Shown here: piece by piece, positions 24,571 through 35,456 of the stretch
How positions within the stretch are numbered: the first letter of the stretch is position 1
Layout of the letters: each line of letters begins with the position of its first letter
DNA from: Hoeflea sp038900095
GTDB taxonomy: Bacteria > Pseudomonadota > Alphaproteobacteria > Rhizobiales > Rhizobiaceae
DNA: 64,000 bases
Direction of reading: 5' to 3'
Assembly (NCBI RefSeq): GCF_038900095.1
Contig: NZ_JBBMQQ010000010.1
Location: forward strand, 114,484 to 178,483
Notes under the pieces: model-generated
What the model was told of the DNA's origin: nothing
Seen by the model: the letters and a program-made list of their open reading frames with translations, nothing else
The model's database searches: none
Position numbers and translations under genes: made by a program

Positions 24571-25203
24571 ATGAGCGGATATACGCTGTACTGGAAACCG
24601 GGATCGGGCTCGATGGTGGTCGAGGCGGCGCTGCGCATGGTCGGCGTGGCCTTTGACAGCGTCAGGATCAACGATGCCGCCGAGCTCGACACGCCGGCGT
24701 TCCGGGCGCTCAATCCGGCCGGCAAGGTGCCGGTGCTGGCCTGCGCCTCCGGCCCGGTGATTGCCGAAAGTGCGGCGATCCTGCTGGCGCTCGACGACCT
24801 GTTTCCCGAAGCCCGGCTGTTGCCGCCGCATGGCACGCCCGCGCACACCACCGCCGTGCAATGGCTGATCTTCATGGCGACCAACATCTATCCCGCAGCA
24901 CTGCGCTATTATTATCCCGCCCGCCACACCACCGACACCAGCCCGCAAGCCGCAGACGCCATCCGGCAGCAGGCGGCACGCGACATGGACCGCGATTTCG
25001 CCCGGCTGGCATCGGCCTTCCAGGGGCCTTTCCTTGCCGGCCAGACCATGAGTGTCACCGATGTCTATGCGGCGATGCTGGCCGACTGGTACGAGCCGGC
25101 CAAGACCATGCCGGAGATTTCCATGCTGGTAAGCCGTGTGCTGGAAAACCCCGCCGTCAGCGACGCCTGGCGCCATCACGGGTTTGGCAAACAGGCTGGC
25201 TGA
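24571..25203 (+). CDS. Glutathione S-transferase family protein
   Basis: The protein has 210 residues with an N-terminal thioredoxin-like domain (about 1-78: GYTLYWKPGSGSMVVEAAL, then NPAGKVPVLACASGPVIAESAAIL, the cis-proline V-P-V and the E-S glutathione contact) and an all-helical C-terminal domain with the N-capping region FLAGQTMSVTDVYAAMLADWY. It conjugates or reduces small electrophiles using glutathione. The substrate is not predictable. The first gene upstream is an SDR on the same strand. Confidence 0.9.
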   Translation: MSGYTLYWKPGSGSMVVEAALRMVGVAFDSVRINDAAELDTPAFRALNPAGKVPVLACASGPVIAESAAILLALDDLFPEARLLPPHGTPAHTTAVQWLIFMATNIYPAALRYYYPARHTTDTSPQAADAIRQQAARDMDRDFARLASAFQGPFLAGQTMSVTDVYAAMLADWYEPAKTMPEISMLVSRVLENPAVSDAWRHHGFGKQAG

Positions 25204-25218
25204 CAGCGCTCACCTGCA

Positions 25219-25545
25219 CTATTGCACCGGCGCAAGCCCTGCCCCGAAAGCAGCCATCGCGGCAATCACCGGCTCGACCCGCCGTCCTTCGGCAGTCAGC
25301 TCATACTCGGTCTTCGGCGGCACGGTGGGATAGATCGTCTTGGCGATCAGCCCGGCCTGCTCAAGCATGGAAAGACGCGCCGCCAGCATCCGCGGGCTGA
25401 TGCCTGAGAGCGAGCGCTGCAACTCGCTGTAGCGCTTCTTGCCCGACAGCAGGTCACGCACGATCAGCGTCGTCCATTTTCCAGACAGCACGTCCGAAGC
25501 TTTCGCCACCGGGCATTCCTCGTCACAAACAATGTTTGTTTTCAT
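25219..25545 (-). CDS. HxlR-family transcriptional regulator
   Basis: The protein has 108 residues, the usual length of HxlR winged-helix dimers. The signature CPVAKASDVLSGKWTTLIVRDLLSGKKRYSEL spans about 11-42, followed by SPRMLAARLSMLEQAGLI. Cys7 and Cys11 near the N terminus could make it redox- or electrophile-responsive, as in YodB/QorR-like members. It is divergent from the small membrane protein gene at 25645, and a perfect 8-bp dyad sits between them. Confidence 0.9.
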   Translation of the reverse strand: MKTNIVCDEECPVAKASDVLSGKWTTLIVRDLLSGKKRYSELQRSLSGISPRMLAARLSMLEQAGLIAKTIYPTVPPKTEYELTAEGRRVEPVIAAMAAFGAGLAPVQ

Positions 25546-25564
25546 GTGCTTATCCGAATTTTCA

Positions 25565-25601
25565 AGCTATACTTTTGGTAACTACTTCCTTTTGTATAGC
25601 T
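25565..25601. promoter_or_regulatory. Dyad between hxlR-type gene and its divergent partner
   Basis: AGCTATAC (25565-25572) is mirrored exactly by GTATAGCT (25594-25601), with an AT-rich centre containing GGTAACTACTTCC. This is the natural operator for the HxlR-type regulator and overlaps where both promoters must lie. Confidence 0.6.
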
Positions 25602-25612
25602 CTCTGAATAGG

Positions 25613-25637
25613 CTTTTGCAATCATCTGCAAAAGGAG
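25613..25637 (+). promoter_or_regulatory. Leader hairpin overlapping the Shine-Dalgarno of the membrane protein
   Basis: CTTTTGCA (25613-25620) pairs with TGCAAAAG (25627-25634) around loop ATCATC. The right arm overlaps AAGGAG (25632-25637), seven bases before the ATG at 25645, so folding would restrict ribosome access. Confidence 0.5.
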
Positions 25638-25644
25638 AAACCTG

Positions 25645-26040
25645 ATGACCCGATTGAAAACACTGCTCTGGATCGTTGCCGTCTCGCAACTCGTGCTCGG
25701 CGCGCTCACCCTGCTGGCGCCGGGCCCGTTCTTCGCCTGGATGGGACTGAGCGTTCCGCCGGCCGACAACCAGTACATGCTCGGCATGCTCGCCGCCCGC
25801 TTCCTGGCCTACGGCCTCGGCATGGCGGCTCTTGCCCGTGCCGAAAACCCCGACCCGTTCTGGATCCGCAACATGGTACTGATCCAGGTGATCGATTTCG
25901 GCGCCGGGCTCTATTACATCGCCACCGGCGTCATCGGCCTCGAGGTCGCGGCCTTCCCGATGCTCAATGCCGCGATCTTCGGCACGCTGTTGTGGCTGTG
26001 GACGCCGGGCCGCGCGTCAATGCGGGCGCAGGCCGTCTGA
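25645..26040 (+). CDS. Small four-helix membrane protein of unknown function
   Basis: The protein has 131 residues with four predicted membrane helices (about 7-27, 43-65, 73-93, 98-118). The family is not one I can name with certainty; it resembles small DUF4345-type or DoxX-like membrane proteins that sit beside HxlR or TetR regulators. The ATG at 25645 has an ideal AAGGAG. It is divergent from the HxlR gene and probably under its control. Confidence 0.7.
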   Translation: MTRLKTLLWIVAVSQLVLGALTLLAPGPFFAWMGLSVPPADNQYMLGMLAARFLAYGLGMAALARAENPDPFWIRNMVLIQVIDFGAGLYYIATGVIGLEVAAFPMLNAAIFGTLLWLWTPGRASMRAQAV

Positions 26041-26127
26041 ACGGTGCGCCGTCACCCGAATGCATGCCCGTCAAAGGCCCCGGCATCAACGCCGGGGTCA
26101 ACCGTTTCCGACATCAGCTGTCTTGAC

Positions 26128-26361
26128 CTACTTCGCCGGCAAAACCGTCAGCGCAAGCTTCAGCCCGGCGATCAGGAACGGCGTCGCGTGCATCAGCAGG
26201 TCAAAGATGTCGATCGGCTTGCTGAGCGTACCATTCGCCAGCATCTTCAGCTTTTCCCAGATATGCGGCTCGGGAACAAACGGCGCCAGCCCCAGCGTCA
26301 GGCACAAAATGATGACGATCGGCCAGGAAAACTGGTTGAGAAGGTTTGCAAGAAATTCCAT
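26128..26361 (-). CDS. Small membrane protein (annotated elsewhere as RND-transporter-like)
   Basis: From ATG 26361 the protein is 77 residues: MEFLANLLNQFSWPIVIILC with one clear membrane helix (about 10-30) and a second hydrophobic segment near the C terminus (MHATPFLIAGLKLALTVLP). Between them is PHIWEKLKMLANGTLSKPIDIFD. Homologues of this size carry the name RND transporter in databases, but a 77-residue protein cannot be an RND pump. It lies between the four-helix protein and rpoD. Confidence 0.65.
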   Translation of the reverse strand: MEFLANLLNQFSWPIVIILCLTLGLAPFVPEPHIWEKLKMLANGTLSKPIDIFDLLMHATPFLIAGLKLALTVLPAK

Positions 26362-26493
26362 CGGCACACGGCTCCGGCATGAGGCGGCCACCGGCGTAAT
26401 GCGGCGGCGTTTGTACGCATATCATGCGGATGGGCGGGGAGTTCCAGAGGGATACATGCGATTGGGCGAATATGTCGCGGCAGCCAAGGAATG

Positions 26494-26523
26494 AAAAAGG
26501 GCGCGTCCGATGGACACGCCCTT
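26494..26523 (-). terminator. rpoD terminator
   Basis: Read on the minus strand, the arm at 26523-26512 (AAGGGCGTGTCC) pairs with 26509-26498 (GGACGCGCCCTT, one mismatch) and runs into TTTTTC. It lies 24 bases after the rpoD stop. Confidence 0.8.
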
Positions 26524-26547
26524 GCCTGTTCAGCATTGCACTGTCGT

Positions 26548-28590
<2,043 letters not shown>

Positions 28591-29022
28591 GGGCAGTCAC
28601 TTTCCCCGGATTTCATTCGGTTGATATCTGCTGCGCCTGCCGAGAGGCGCGTACCTTCCGCCCTTCGGGCAGACGGCACTTTGCGAATCATCCGGATTGT
28701 TGTGGCGTACGCATGCTTAATTCCCTATTAACCATGCCGATCATTCAACTTTGCGGTCGTTGGCTCTGCGGTCATTCGAACCCCGGAAAACACGATATCG
28801 CAGCAAGCCCTTCGAGCTGCCTGATCCCGCGCGTTATTCATCCAACAGGTGATTCCCACAAAAATCCTATCCGTCAAGGCTTTACGGGCAAAAAGCGCTC
28901 GGATCGGGCGATTCGTGCGAATTTGCCTGCATTTTTGGTTTCATCGCCAGAATACCTATTTAGGAGGCCGGTTTGATTCCACAAGTGCGGCGCAGGCGAA
29001 TTGCGACACACCGGCGCAGGCT
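28591..29022. other. Intergenic region between dnaG and rpoD
   Basis: 432 bases, noticeably more AT-rich than the genes around it, carrying the rpoD promoter(s) on the minus strand and a long leader. A -35-like TTGACG lies at 28877-28872 (minus), but no good -10 follows at the right distance. No open frame looks coding. Confidence 0.5.
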
Positions 29023-31038
29023 TCACGCGCCGCGGCCCCCCTTGATCCGGCCAGAGAGAACGCCGAAGCCATCGATAATGGCTTCCTGGTTCTCGAGCCG
29101 CGCCACTTCCAGCTGAACCTCGCGCAGCGCCAGCATCAATCCCGGAATGGCCTCGCCGTCGCCGGCTTCCGTCGCCTCGGCGATATCGCGCTCGAGTTCG
29201 GCCTTCTGCCATTTCAGTGCGCGGGTGCGCTTGTGCAGCGACAGCGCCTGCTGGTAGCCCTCGCGCGCATCTTCCGAGGCTGCCTCCACGGTGGCCGTCC
29301 AGATCCGCGCGTTGCGGATCTGGCTTTCAAGCCGGGCGATGAACTCGCCCTGCCCGGCAGCCTCTAGTGCTTCAAACAGCCGCTCGCGGTCAAACCGGCC
29401 GCCAATGGCGGCAGCATCGAGCATCACCTGCCAGACCCGCATCAGCCCCTTGTCGTCAAACTCCAGCGCCGCCAGCTCGTCAAATTCGTCATGCAACATC
29501 TGCGGGTGATTGGCCACCGTCATCACCAGCACGGTCTCGCGCAATGACGGCATTGCACTGTGGCCGCGCACCAGCCCCGACTGCGACAGCCGCTCGGACA
29601 CCGCCAGCCCGCGCGATGACTGTGCGCTTGCACCGCCGCGCCCGTCGCCGCGCCCGTTGCCGCGCTTGCCGTCACGCCCGCCGCCGCCGAAATTGCCGCC
29701 GCCGTAGGAACCGCCGCCGGACTTGCCCTGCCCGCGGTTGCCGTAGCCGGTGCCGGTGCCGAAAAACGCCTGCATGCGCTCGCGCATGTCCTGCTGGTAA
29801 TGCCGGCGCAGGTTTTCATCGGCGATCAGCGAGGTGGTCTGCCTCAGTTTCAGCTCAAGCTCCGCCCGGCTTTCCGGCGTTTCGAACACGCCGCTGCCCG
29901 CCTCGCGCGACCACACCACATCGGCCAGCGGACGTGCCGAAGCAATCACCTGGTCAAACGGCTCACGCCCGTCATGGCGTACAAGATCATCGGGATCCTT
30001 GCCCGGCGGCAGCACCGCGATCCTGAGCGTCCGTCCCGGGCCGATATGCGGCAGGGCAAGATCGACCGTCCGGTTGGCGGCGCGCTGGCCCGCCTCGTCG
30101 CCATCGAAACAAAGCACCGGCTGTTGCGTCACCCGCCAGAGCAGCTTGAGCTGGTTTTCGCCCAGCGCGGTGCCCAGTGGCGCAACCACGTTGTCGATGC
30201 CCGCCTGCGCCAGCGCGATGACATCCATATAGCCCTCGACCACGATCAACGTGCCGTCCTGGCCGCAGGCACGCCGGGCGCGGGCATAATTGTAAAGCAC
30301 GTTGCCCTTGTGAAAGAGCTCTGTCTCGTTGGAATTGAGATACTTGGCCGGTGCGGTCGGTGACAGCGCGCGGCCGCCAAAGGCAATCACCCGCTCGCGC
30401 GACGACAGGATCGGGAACATGATGCGGTCGCGGAAGCGGTCATAGGAAACCGCGATCTCGGGCCCGTGCACCACGAGTCCGCAAGCCTCGATCTGGTCCT
30501 TGTCGACGCCGCGCGCGGCCAGATGTTCTTTCAGCGCACTGCGGTTGTCATTGCTGTAGCCGAGCCGGAAAGCCGCGATCGTCCGGCCCGAAAGGCCACG
30601 GTCACGCAGATAGGCCCGTGCCTTGGCGCCCTGCGGCCCCTGAAGCTCGGCCTCGAAATAGGATGCCGCCATTTCCATGACGTCTTCGAGCGTGGCCCGC
30701 TGGCGCTCGCGCCGTGCCTCCTGCGGGTCCTGTACCGGCAGCGCGATTCCCGCCATATCGGCGACACGCTGCACCGCTTCGGGGAAATTCAGGCTTTCAA
30801 GCTCGGTGAGAAACTTGAAATGGTCGCCCGACACGCCGCAGCCGAAGCAATGATAGCGGCCCTTGCGGTCCTCGCAGTGAAAACTCGGGGATTTCTCGCC
30901 ATGGAACGGGCAGCAGGCCCACCAGTCGCCGCGCGAGGTGTTGGTTTTCTTCCTGTCCCAGGTCACATGCCGGCCAATCACGTCCGAGATCGGAACGCGT
31001 TCACGGATGTCATCAAGAAAGGACGGTGAAAACCGCAA
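29023..31038 (-). CDS. dnaG: DNA primase DnaG
   Basis: The protein has 671 residues. The N-terminal zinc-ribbon (CHC2) has ligands C43, H46, C64 and C67 (CCPFHGEKSPSFHCE, HCFGCG). The TOPRIM catalytic part includes VVEGYMDVIALAQAGIDNVVAPLGTAL and FDGDEAGQRA. A Gly/Arg-rich linker (about 425-470) leads to the C-terminal DnaB-binding domain. It makes RNA primers at the replication fork. The start is TTG at 31038, since no in-frame ATG or GTG lies near the conserved MRFSPSFLDDIRERV beginning; GGAG is about 11 bases upstream. Confidence 0.97.
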   Translation of the reverse strand: MRFSPSFLDDIRERVPISDVIGRHVTWDRKKTNTSRGDWWACCPFHGEKSPSFHCEDRKGRYHCFGCGVSGDHFKFLTELESLNFPEAVQRVADMAGIALPVQDPQEARRERQRATLEDVMEMAASYFEAELQGPQGAKARAYLRDRGLSGRTIAAFRLGYSNDNRSALKEHLAARGVDKDQIEACGLVVHGPEIAVSYDRFRDRIMFPILSSRERVIAFGGRALSPTAPAKYLNSNETELFHKGNVLYNYARARRACGQDGTLIVVEGYMDVIALAQAGIDNVVAPLGTALGENQLKLLWRVTQQPVLCFDGDEAGQRAANRTVDLALPHIGPGRTLRIAVLPPGKDPDDLVRHDGREPFDQVIASARPLADVVWSREAGSGVFETPESRAELELKLRQTTSLIADENLRRHYQQDMRERMQAFFGTGTGYGNRGQGKSGGGSYGGGNFGGGGRDGKRGNGRGDGRGGASAQSSRGLAVSERLSQSGLVRGHSAMPSLRETVLVMTVANHPQMLHDEFDELAALEFDDKGLMRVWQVMLDAAAIGGRFDRERLFEALEAAGQGEFIARLESQIRNARIWTATVEAASEDAREGYQQALSLHKRTRALKWQKAELERDIAEATEAGDGEAIPGLMLALREVQLEVARLENQEAIIDGFGVLSGRIKGGRGA

Positions 31039-31289
31039 TATCGGAGCGCCTCCGGGCGCAAGCAGGAACAGGTTGAAGATCCCGCCTATATAGGCATGGC
31101 AGCCGGTGCTGGCAAAGGCCCTGACACCTCACTCCCCGTTATGCACACCGCCGGGTTCCACGGGATCGACACCCAACGCCGGTCAGCAATTTGCGGCAGG
31201 AAGAGTGCGGGCAGTGTTGATGTGGCTATCGAAGCATCGCCAGGCGCGAAATCAGGATGCGGCAAGGCAGAGCGCCCACGGGCACAGGC

Positions 31290-32030
31290 TTACTTGAACA
31301 GACCCAGACGTATCGCGTAGACCACCGCCTGTGTCCGGTTGGAACATCCAAGCTTCTTGGTCGCAATCGTCGCGTAGTGATTGACCGTGTGCTCGGACAG
31401 CCCGGTAATGCGCGCGATCTCGGGGCTGGTCTTGCCTTCAGCGGTCCATTTGAGAATTTCGACTTCGCGGTCATTGAGAACCGATTTCGCCGCATGATCG
31501 GCGACACTTATCCTGGAAATCTGCTCGACCAGCATGGTCGAGAACAGCGACAGCGTCGACAATTCTTCCACCGGCAGCGGATCCCGGTCTCCGACGAAGG
31601 AAACCGCGTGGCGCAGGCCGTGATTGTCATGGACCGGAAAATACACGCCCATTGTCAGATCGAAGCTGGAAAACAGCTCGTTGGCGTCTTGCGGCTCTTC
31701 TCCCGGGCGCCTTCTGGTGATGTCCTCGATATCGAACACCAGCGGGGTGATCTGCTTGCGCAACCGGTCAAGCACGGGACTGTTTTTGGCAAGGCCGAGC
31801 CTGTCGTACCCCGCGATCAGTTCCGGCGGCCAGCTCGAAATCGTCGCCAGGCTGGCAATCGAGGTATCATCGCCCGAGATCGCCGAAGGCAGCGTGATCA
31901 CCGAAAAATAACGGAACCCGTGGCTCAGGCAGGTCTTTCGCAGCACCTGCATGGCATCGAAAATGGTCCGGATTGTTTCGATCATCGCGAATGAGCCGGA
32001 GGAATCGGGCGGAGTTGGGAAATCGCTCAC
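31290..32030 (-). CDS. LuxR-family regulator with autoinducer-binding-like domain (LuxR solo)
   Basis: The protein has 246 residues. Residues about 20-165 match the autoinducer-binding fold (SSWPPELIAGYDRLGLAKNS), and 180-246 form the GerE-type helix-turn-helix (LNDREVEILKWTAEGKTSPEIARITGLSEHTVNHY). In AHL receptors the segment after W and Y continues with an Asp-Pro; here it reads NSPV, so the aspartate that binds the AHL amide seems missing. No luxI-type synthase is present. GTG 32030 is preceded by GGTGAG inside the end of the PAS gene, three bases apart, so the two form an operon. Ligand unknown. Confidence 0.88.
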   Translation of the reverse strand: MSDFPTPPDSSGSFAMIETIRTIFDAMQVLRKTCLSHGFRYFSVITLPSAISGDDTSIASLATISSWPPELIAGYDRLGLAKNSPVLDRLRKQITPLVFDIEDITRRRPGEEPQDANELFSSFDLTMGVYFPVHDNHGLRHAVSFVGDRDPLPVEELSTLSLFSTMLVEQISRISVADHAAKSVLNDREVEILKWTAEGKTSPEIARITGLSEHTVNHYATIATKKLGCSNRTQAVVYAIRLGLFK

Positions 32031-32033
32031 GAG

Positions 32034-32495
32034 TCACTCACCGCTCAAGATCACTGCGCGCACCATGTCCTGATACTCGTGGCAATAGCCGATCAGCTCG
32101 CCGCCATTGTCCTCGCGGTAACGGCCGGCGGTTGCGACAAGCCGGTAAGATCCCTTGCCGTCCTCGACCCTCAGGACCATGCGGAAGCTGTTGTGCTCCG
32201 TGGTGACTTTGCCCAGCACCTGCTCGACGAGGATGGCGTCTTCCGGGTGATACCGTGCAAGAACCTGGGCCAGGCTGACCGGGTCGCTGGAAGCTTCCAT
32301 CAGATGAATGCTGGCGCAGTCCTCGGACCAGTAAATAAGCCCGGTCTCGATCTCCAGTCGCCAGACGCCCAGCGGAACCATCGAGCCAAGCAACTCGACG
32401 ATTTCGTCGGAAGACACACCCACATGATCCCGCTGCTGCTTCAGAAAATGACGATCGACCTGATCGAAATGTATTTGAGATGCAGCATTGAGCAT
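32034..32495 (-). CDS. Stand-alone PAS-domain protein
   Basis: The protein has 153 residues, almost entirely one PAS domain of the PAS_3 type (about 33-145): IVELLGSMVPLGVWRLEIETGLIYWSED, then RYHPEDAILVEQVLGKV and the last strands SYRLVATAGRYREDNGGELIGYCHEYQD. There is no kinase, GGDEF or DNA-binding domain and no membrane helix. It is translated just ahead of the LuxR-type gene (three bases between stop and start), so it probably acts with that protein, for example as a sensory partner. That link is inference. Confidence 0.82.
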   Translation of the reverse strand: MLNAASQIHFDQVDRHFLKQQRDHVGVSSDEIVELLGSMVPLGVWRLEIETGLIYWSEDCASIHLMEASSDPVSLAQVLARYHPEDAILVEQVLGKVTTEHNSFRMVLRVEDGKGSYRLVATAGRYREDNGGELIGYCHEYQDMVRAVILSGE

Positions 32496-32519
32496 GATCG
32501 GGGATTTCCTTTGCGTCGT

Positions 32520-32547
32520 TCCGATTCAGCAATTCCAGCGAATCGGA
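32520..32547. promoter_or_regulatory. Dyad upstream of the PAS-LuxR operon
   Basis: TCCGATTC (32520-32527) is mirrored by GAATCGGA (32540-32547), 25-52 bases before the PAS start codon. The 28-bp span suits an autoregulatory operator for a LuxR-type dimer. Confidence 0.5.
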
Positions 32548-32701
32548 CGATTGCCAACAAGCCGCCGGGTATGAGCAGTCATGCCGTCAAACCATTCCAA
32601 GATCAAGGGCTTAACAATACCCGGTAGCGGCACGTTTGGCCGGGTTCCGGCAAGGCAGGCTGTTGACAAATACAGCCTTCACCCGCCTTCCGGAGATGCC
32701 A

Positions 32702-33154
32702 TTATTGCAAAAGGCCTTTGACCATGCCGCAGGCCTTGGAAAAGTCCATCTGCCCCGGATAGCGCTCCTTGAGCACATTCATGCATTTGCCCATGTCGCG
32801 CAGACCGGAGGCACCGGTTTCCGAGACCACCGACTTGCACAGCTCGCGCACTTCCTCTTCCGGCAGCTGCTGTGGCAGGAACTGGCGGATGATGGCAATT
32901 TCATCGCGCTCCTGCTGGGCAAGCTCGAGACGTGCATTTTCCTCGTAGATCGCAGCCGATTCCTCGCGCTGCTTGATCATCTTGGTCAGGATCTGGAGGA
33001 TATCGTCATCGCTGACGGGATCCTTGCCTGTGCCGCGATTGGCGATATCACGATCCTTGATCGCCGCCTGGATGAGCCGCAGCGTCGACATACGGCGCGT
33101 ATCCTTGGCGCGAATCGCATCTTTGAGCGTTTCGCTAAAACGTTCACGCATCAT
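32702..33154 (-). CDS. GatB/YqeY domain protein
   Basis: The protein has 150 residues and covers the whole YqeY family (helical bundle plus tail related to the C-terminal domain of GatB). It begins MMRERFSETLKDAIRAKDTRRMSTLRLIQAAIKD and has the family segment EILPQQLPEEE-like FLPQQLPEEEVRELC. The end GQMDFSKACGMVKGLL is typical. A tRNA-binding or tRNA-amidation-linked function is often suggested but unproven. The gene is divergent from carA, the same neighbour pair known in other Rhizobiales. Confidence 0.9.
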   Translation of the reverse strand: MMRERFSETLKDAIRAKDTRRMSTLRLIQAAIKDRDIANRGTGKDPVSDDDILQILTKMIKQREESAAIYEENARLELAQQERDEIAIIRQFLPQQLPEEEVRELCKSVVSETGASGLRDMGKCMNVLKERYPGQMDFSKACGMVKGLLQ

Positions 33155-33458
33155 GTAACTTTCTCCGGCAGTTCCTTCTCAGCCCTTTCGGGCCTACACA
33201 TGCAGAAGCAGAGGATTACCCCCATGGCTGCATCCTGTTCAAGCTAATTATTGAGAAGCTCACACCACGGTGCTGATTGACCGCAGCCTGCACCTTCTCT
33301 ATTTACCGGCAATTGAAAGACCGGACCAAGATCCATTCTTCGCGGGAACTGCTGACCGCGGCTGGTATCCGGCCATCTTAAATGGCGATGCCCCGATCAA
33401 ACATCAAGGGGCCTCAGCCCGGTGAACTGCCGGCTTATCAGCTGTGAACGGAGTTGAC
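33155..33458. other. Divergent promoter region of the yqeY-type gene and carA
   Basis: 304 bases hold both promoters. No consensus pair stands out, and I see no pyrimidine attenuator-like terminator in front of carA. Confidence 0.45.
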
Positions 33459-34655
<1,197 letters not shown>

Positions 34656-34823
34656 GTTCCTGAAACAGACGATTGATCGCCGAAACATGAGGCCGGCATC
34701 GGCCTTTTGAGGCGCTGCGGGATGAAAGCAAGCCCGCGGCGTTCGCTCACTGCACCTTGCCAGCTCTGCTGTGCGGAAAGAGTGGCCGTTGCACGCTGCA
34801 CAGGCCTGTTCTAGGTATCCGGC

Positions 34824-35354
34824 ATGAAAATCCTCGCCATATCCGGCAGTGGCCGTGGTGCATCGACCAACACCGCCATGCTCAATGCCGTCTCGGACAT
34901 AGCGCGCCCGCATCACGAGGTGACCGTATTCTCCGGTGTCGCCCGCCTGCCGGTTTTCTCCCCGGATGCCGAACGCAGGCCGCTACCGCAATCGGTGCAG
35001 GATTTTATCGGCATGATCCGGGAAGCCGACGGGCTGATCATCTCCAGCCCGGAATATGTCAGGGCGATACCTGGCGGGTTGAAGAATGCAATCGACTGGC
35101 TCGTCTCGCGCGAGGAAATCATAGGCAAGCCAATTGCGTTGATGCACGCGTCGCACCGTGGCGACGATGCGCTTGCTCAGCTGCGACTGGTTCTTTCCAC
35201 CGTCAGCGCAGGGTTTACCGATGAGCCGTTTCTCAGGATCGGGCTCATGAAACTCCCGCCTGAAGAGATATCCCGGCTGATGCTGGAGCCTTCACACAAA
35301 GCCGAAGTCACGGATTTCCTCCGGCGCTTTGTTAACTATTGCGGCCTGACCTGA
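34824..35354 (+). CDS. NADPH-dependent FMN reductase family protein
   Basis: The protein has 176 residues and one flavodoxin-like domain. The FMN phosphate loop is ISGSGRGASTNTAML (about 5-19), and SPEYVRAIPGGLKNAIDWL (about 74-92) is the signature of the family. ATG 34824 has AGG seven bases upstream. Proteins of this type reduce FMN, quinones, azo dyes or chromate; which one cannot be told. It stands alone, 168 bases after carA. Confidence 0.88.
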   Translation: MKILAISGSGRGASTNTAMLNAVSDIARPHHEVTVFSGVARLPVFSPDAERRPLPQSVQDFIGMIREADGLIISSPEYVRAIPGGLKNAIDWLVSREEIIGKPIALMHASHRGDDALAQLRLVLSTVSAGFTDEPFLRIGLMKLPPEEISRLMLEPSHKAEVTDFLRRFVNYCGLT

Positions 35355-35456
35355 ACCCGCAGCCAATGGCCAAGCCCTCTGCCGGGCGGCAGGCGGTGTT
35401 GACTGCCCTCATCAGCCTGGCGTCGCCGCATACCCCGGTTCTGGTCTTGCTGTGCC

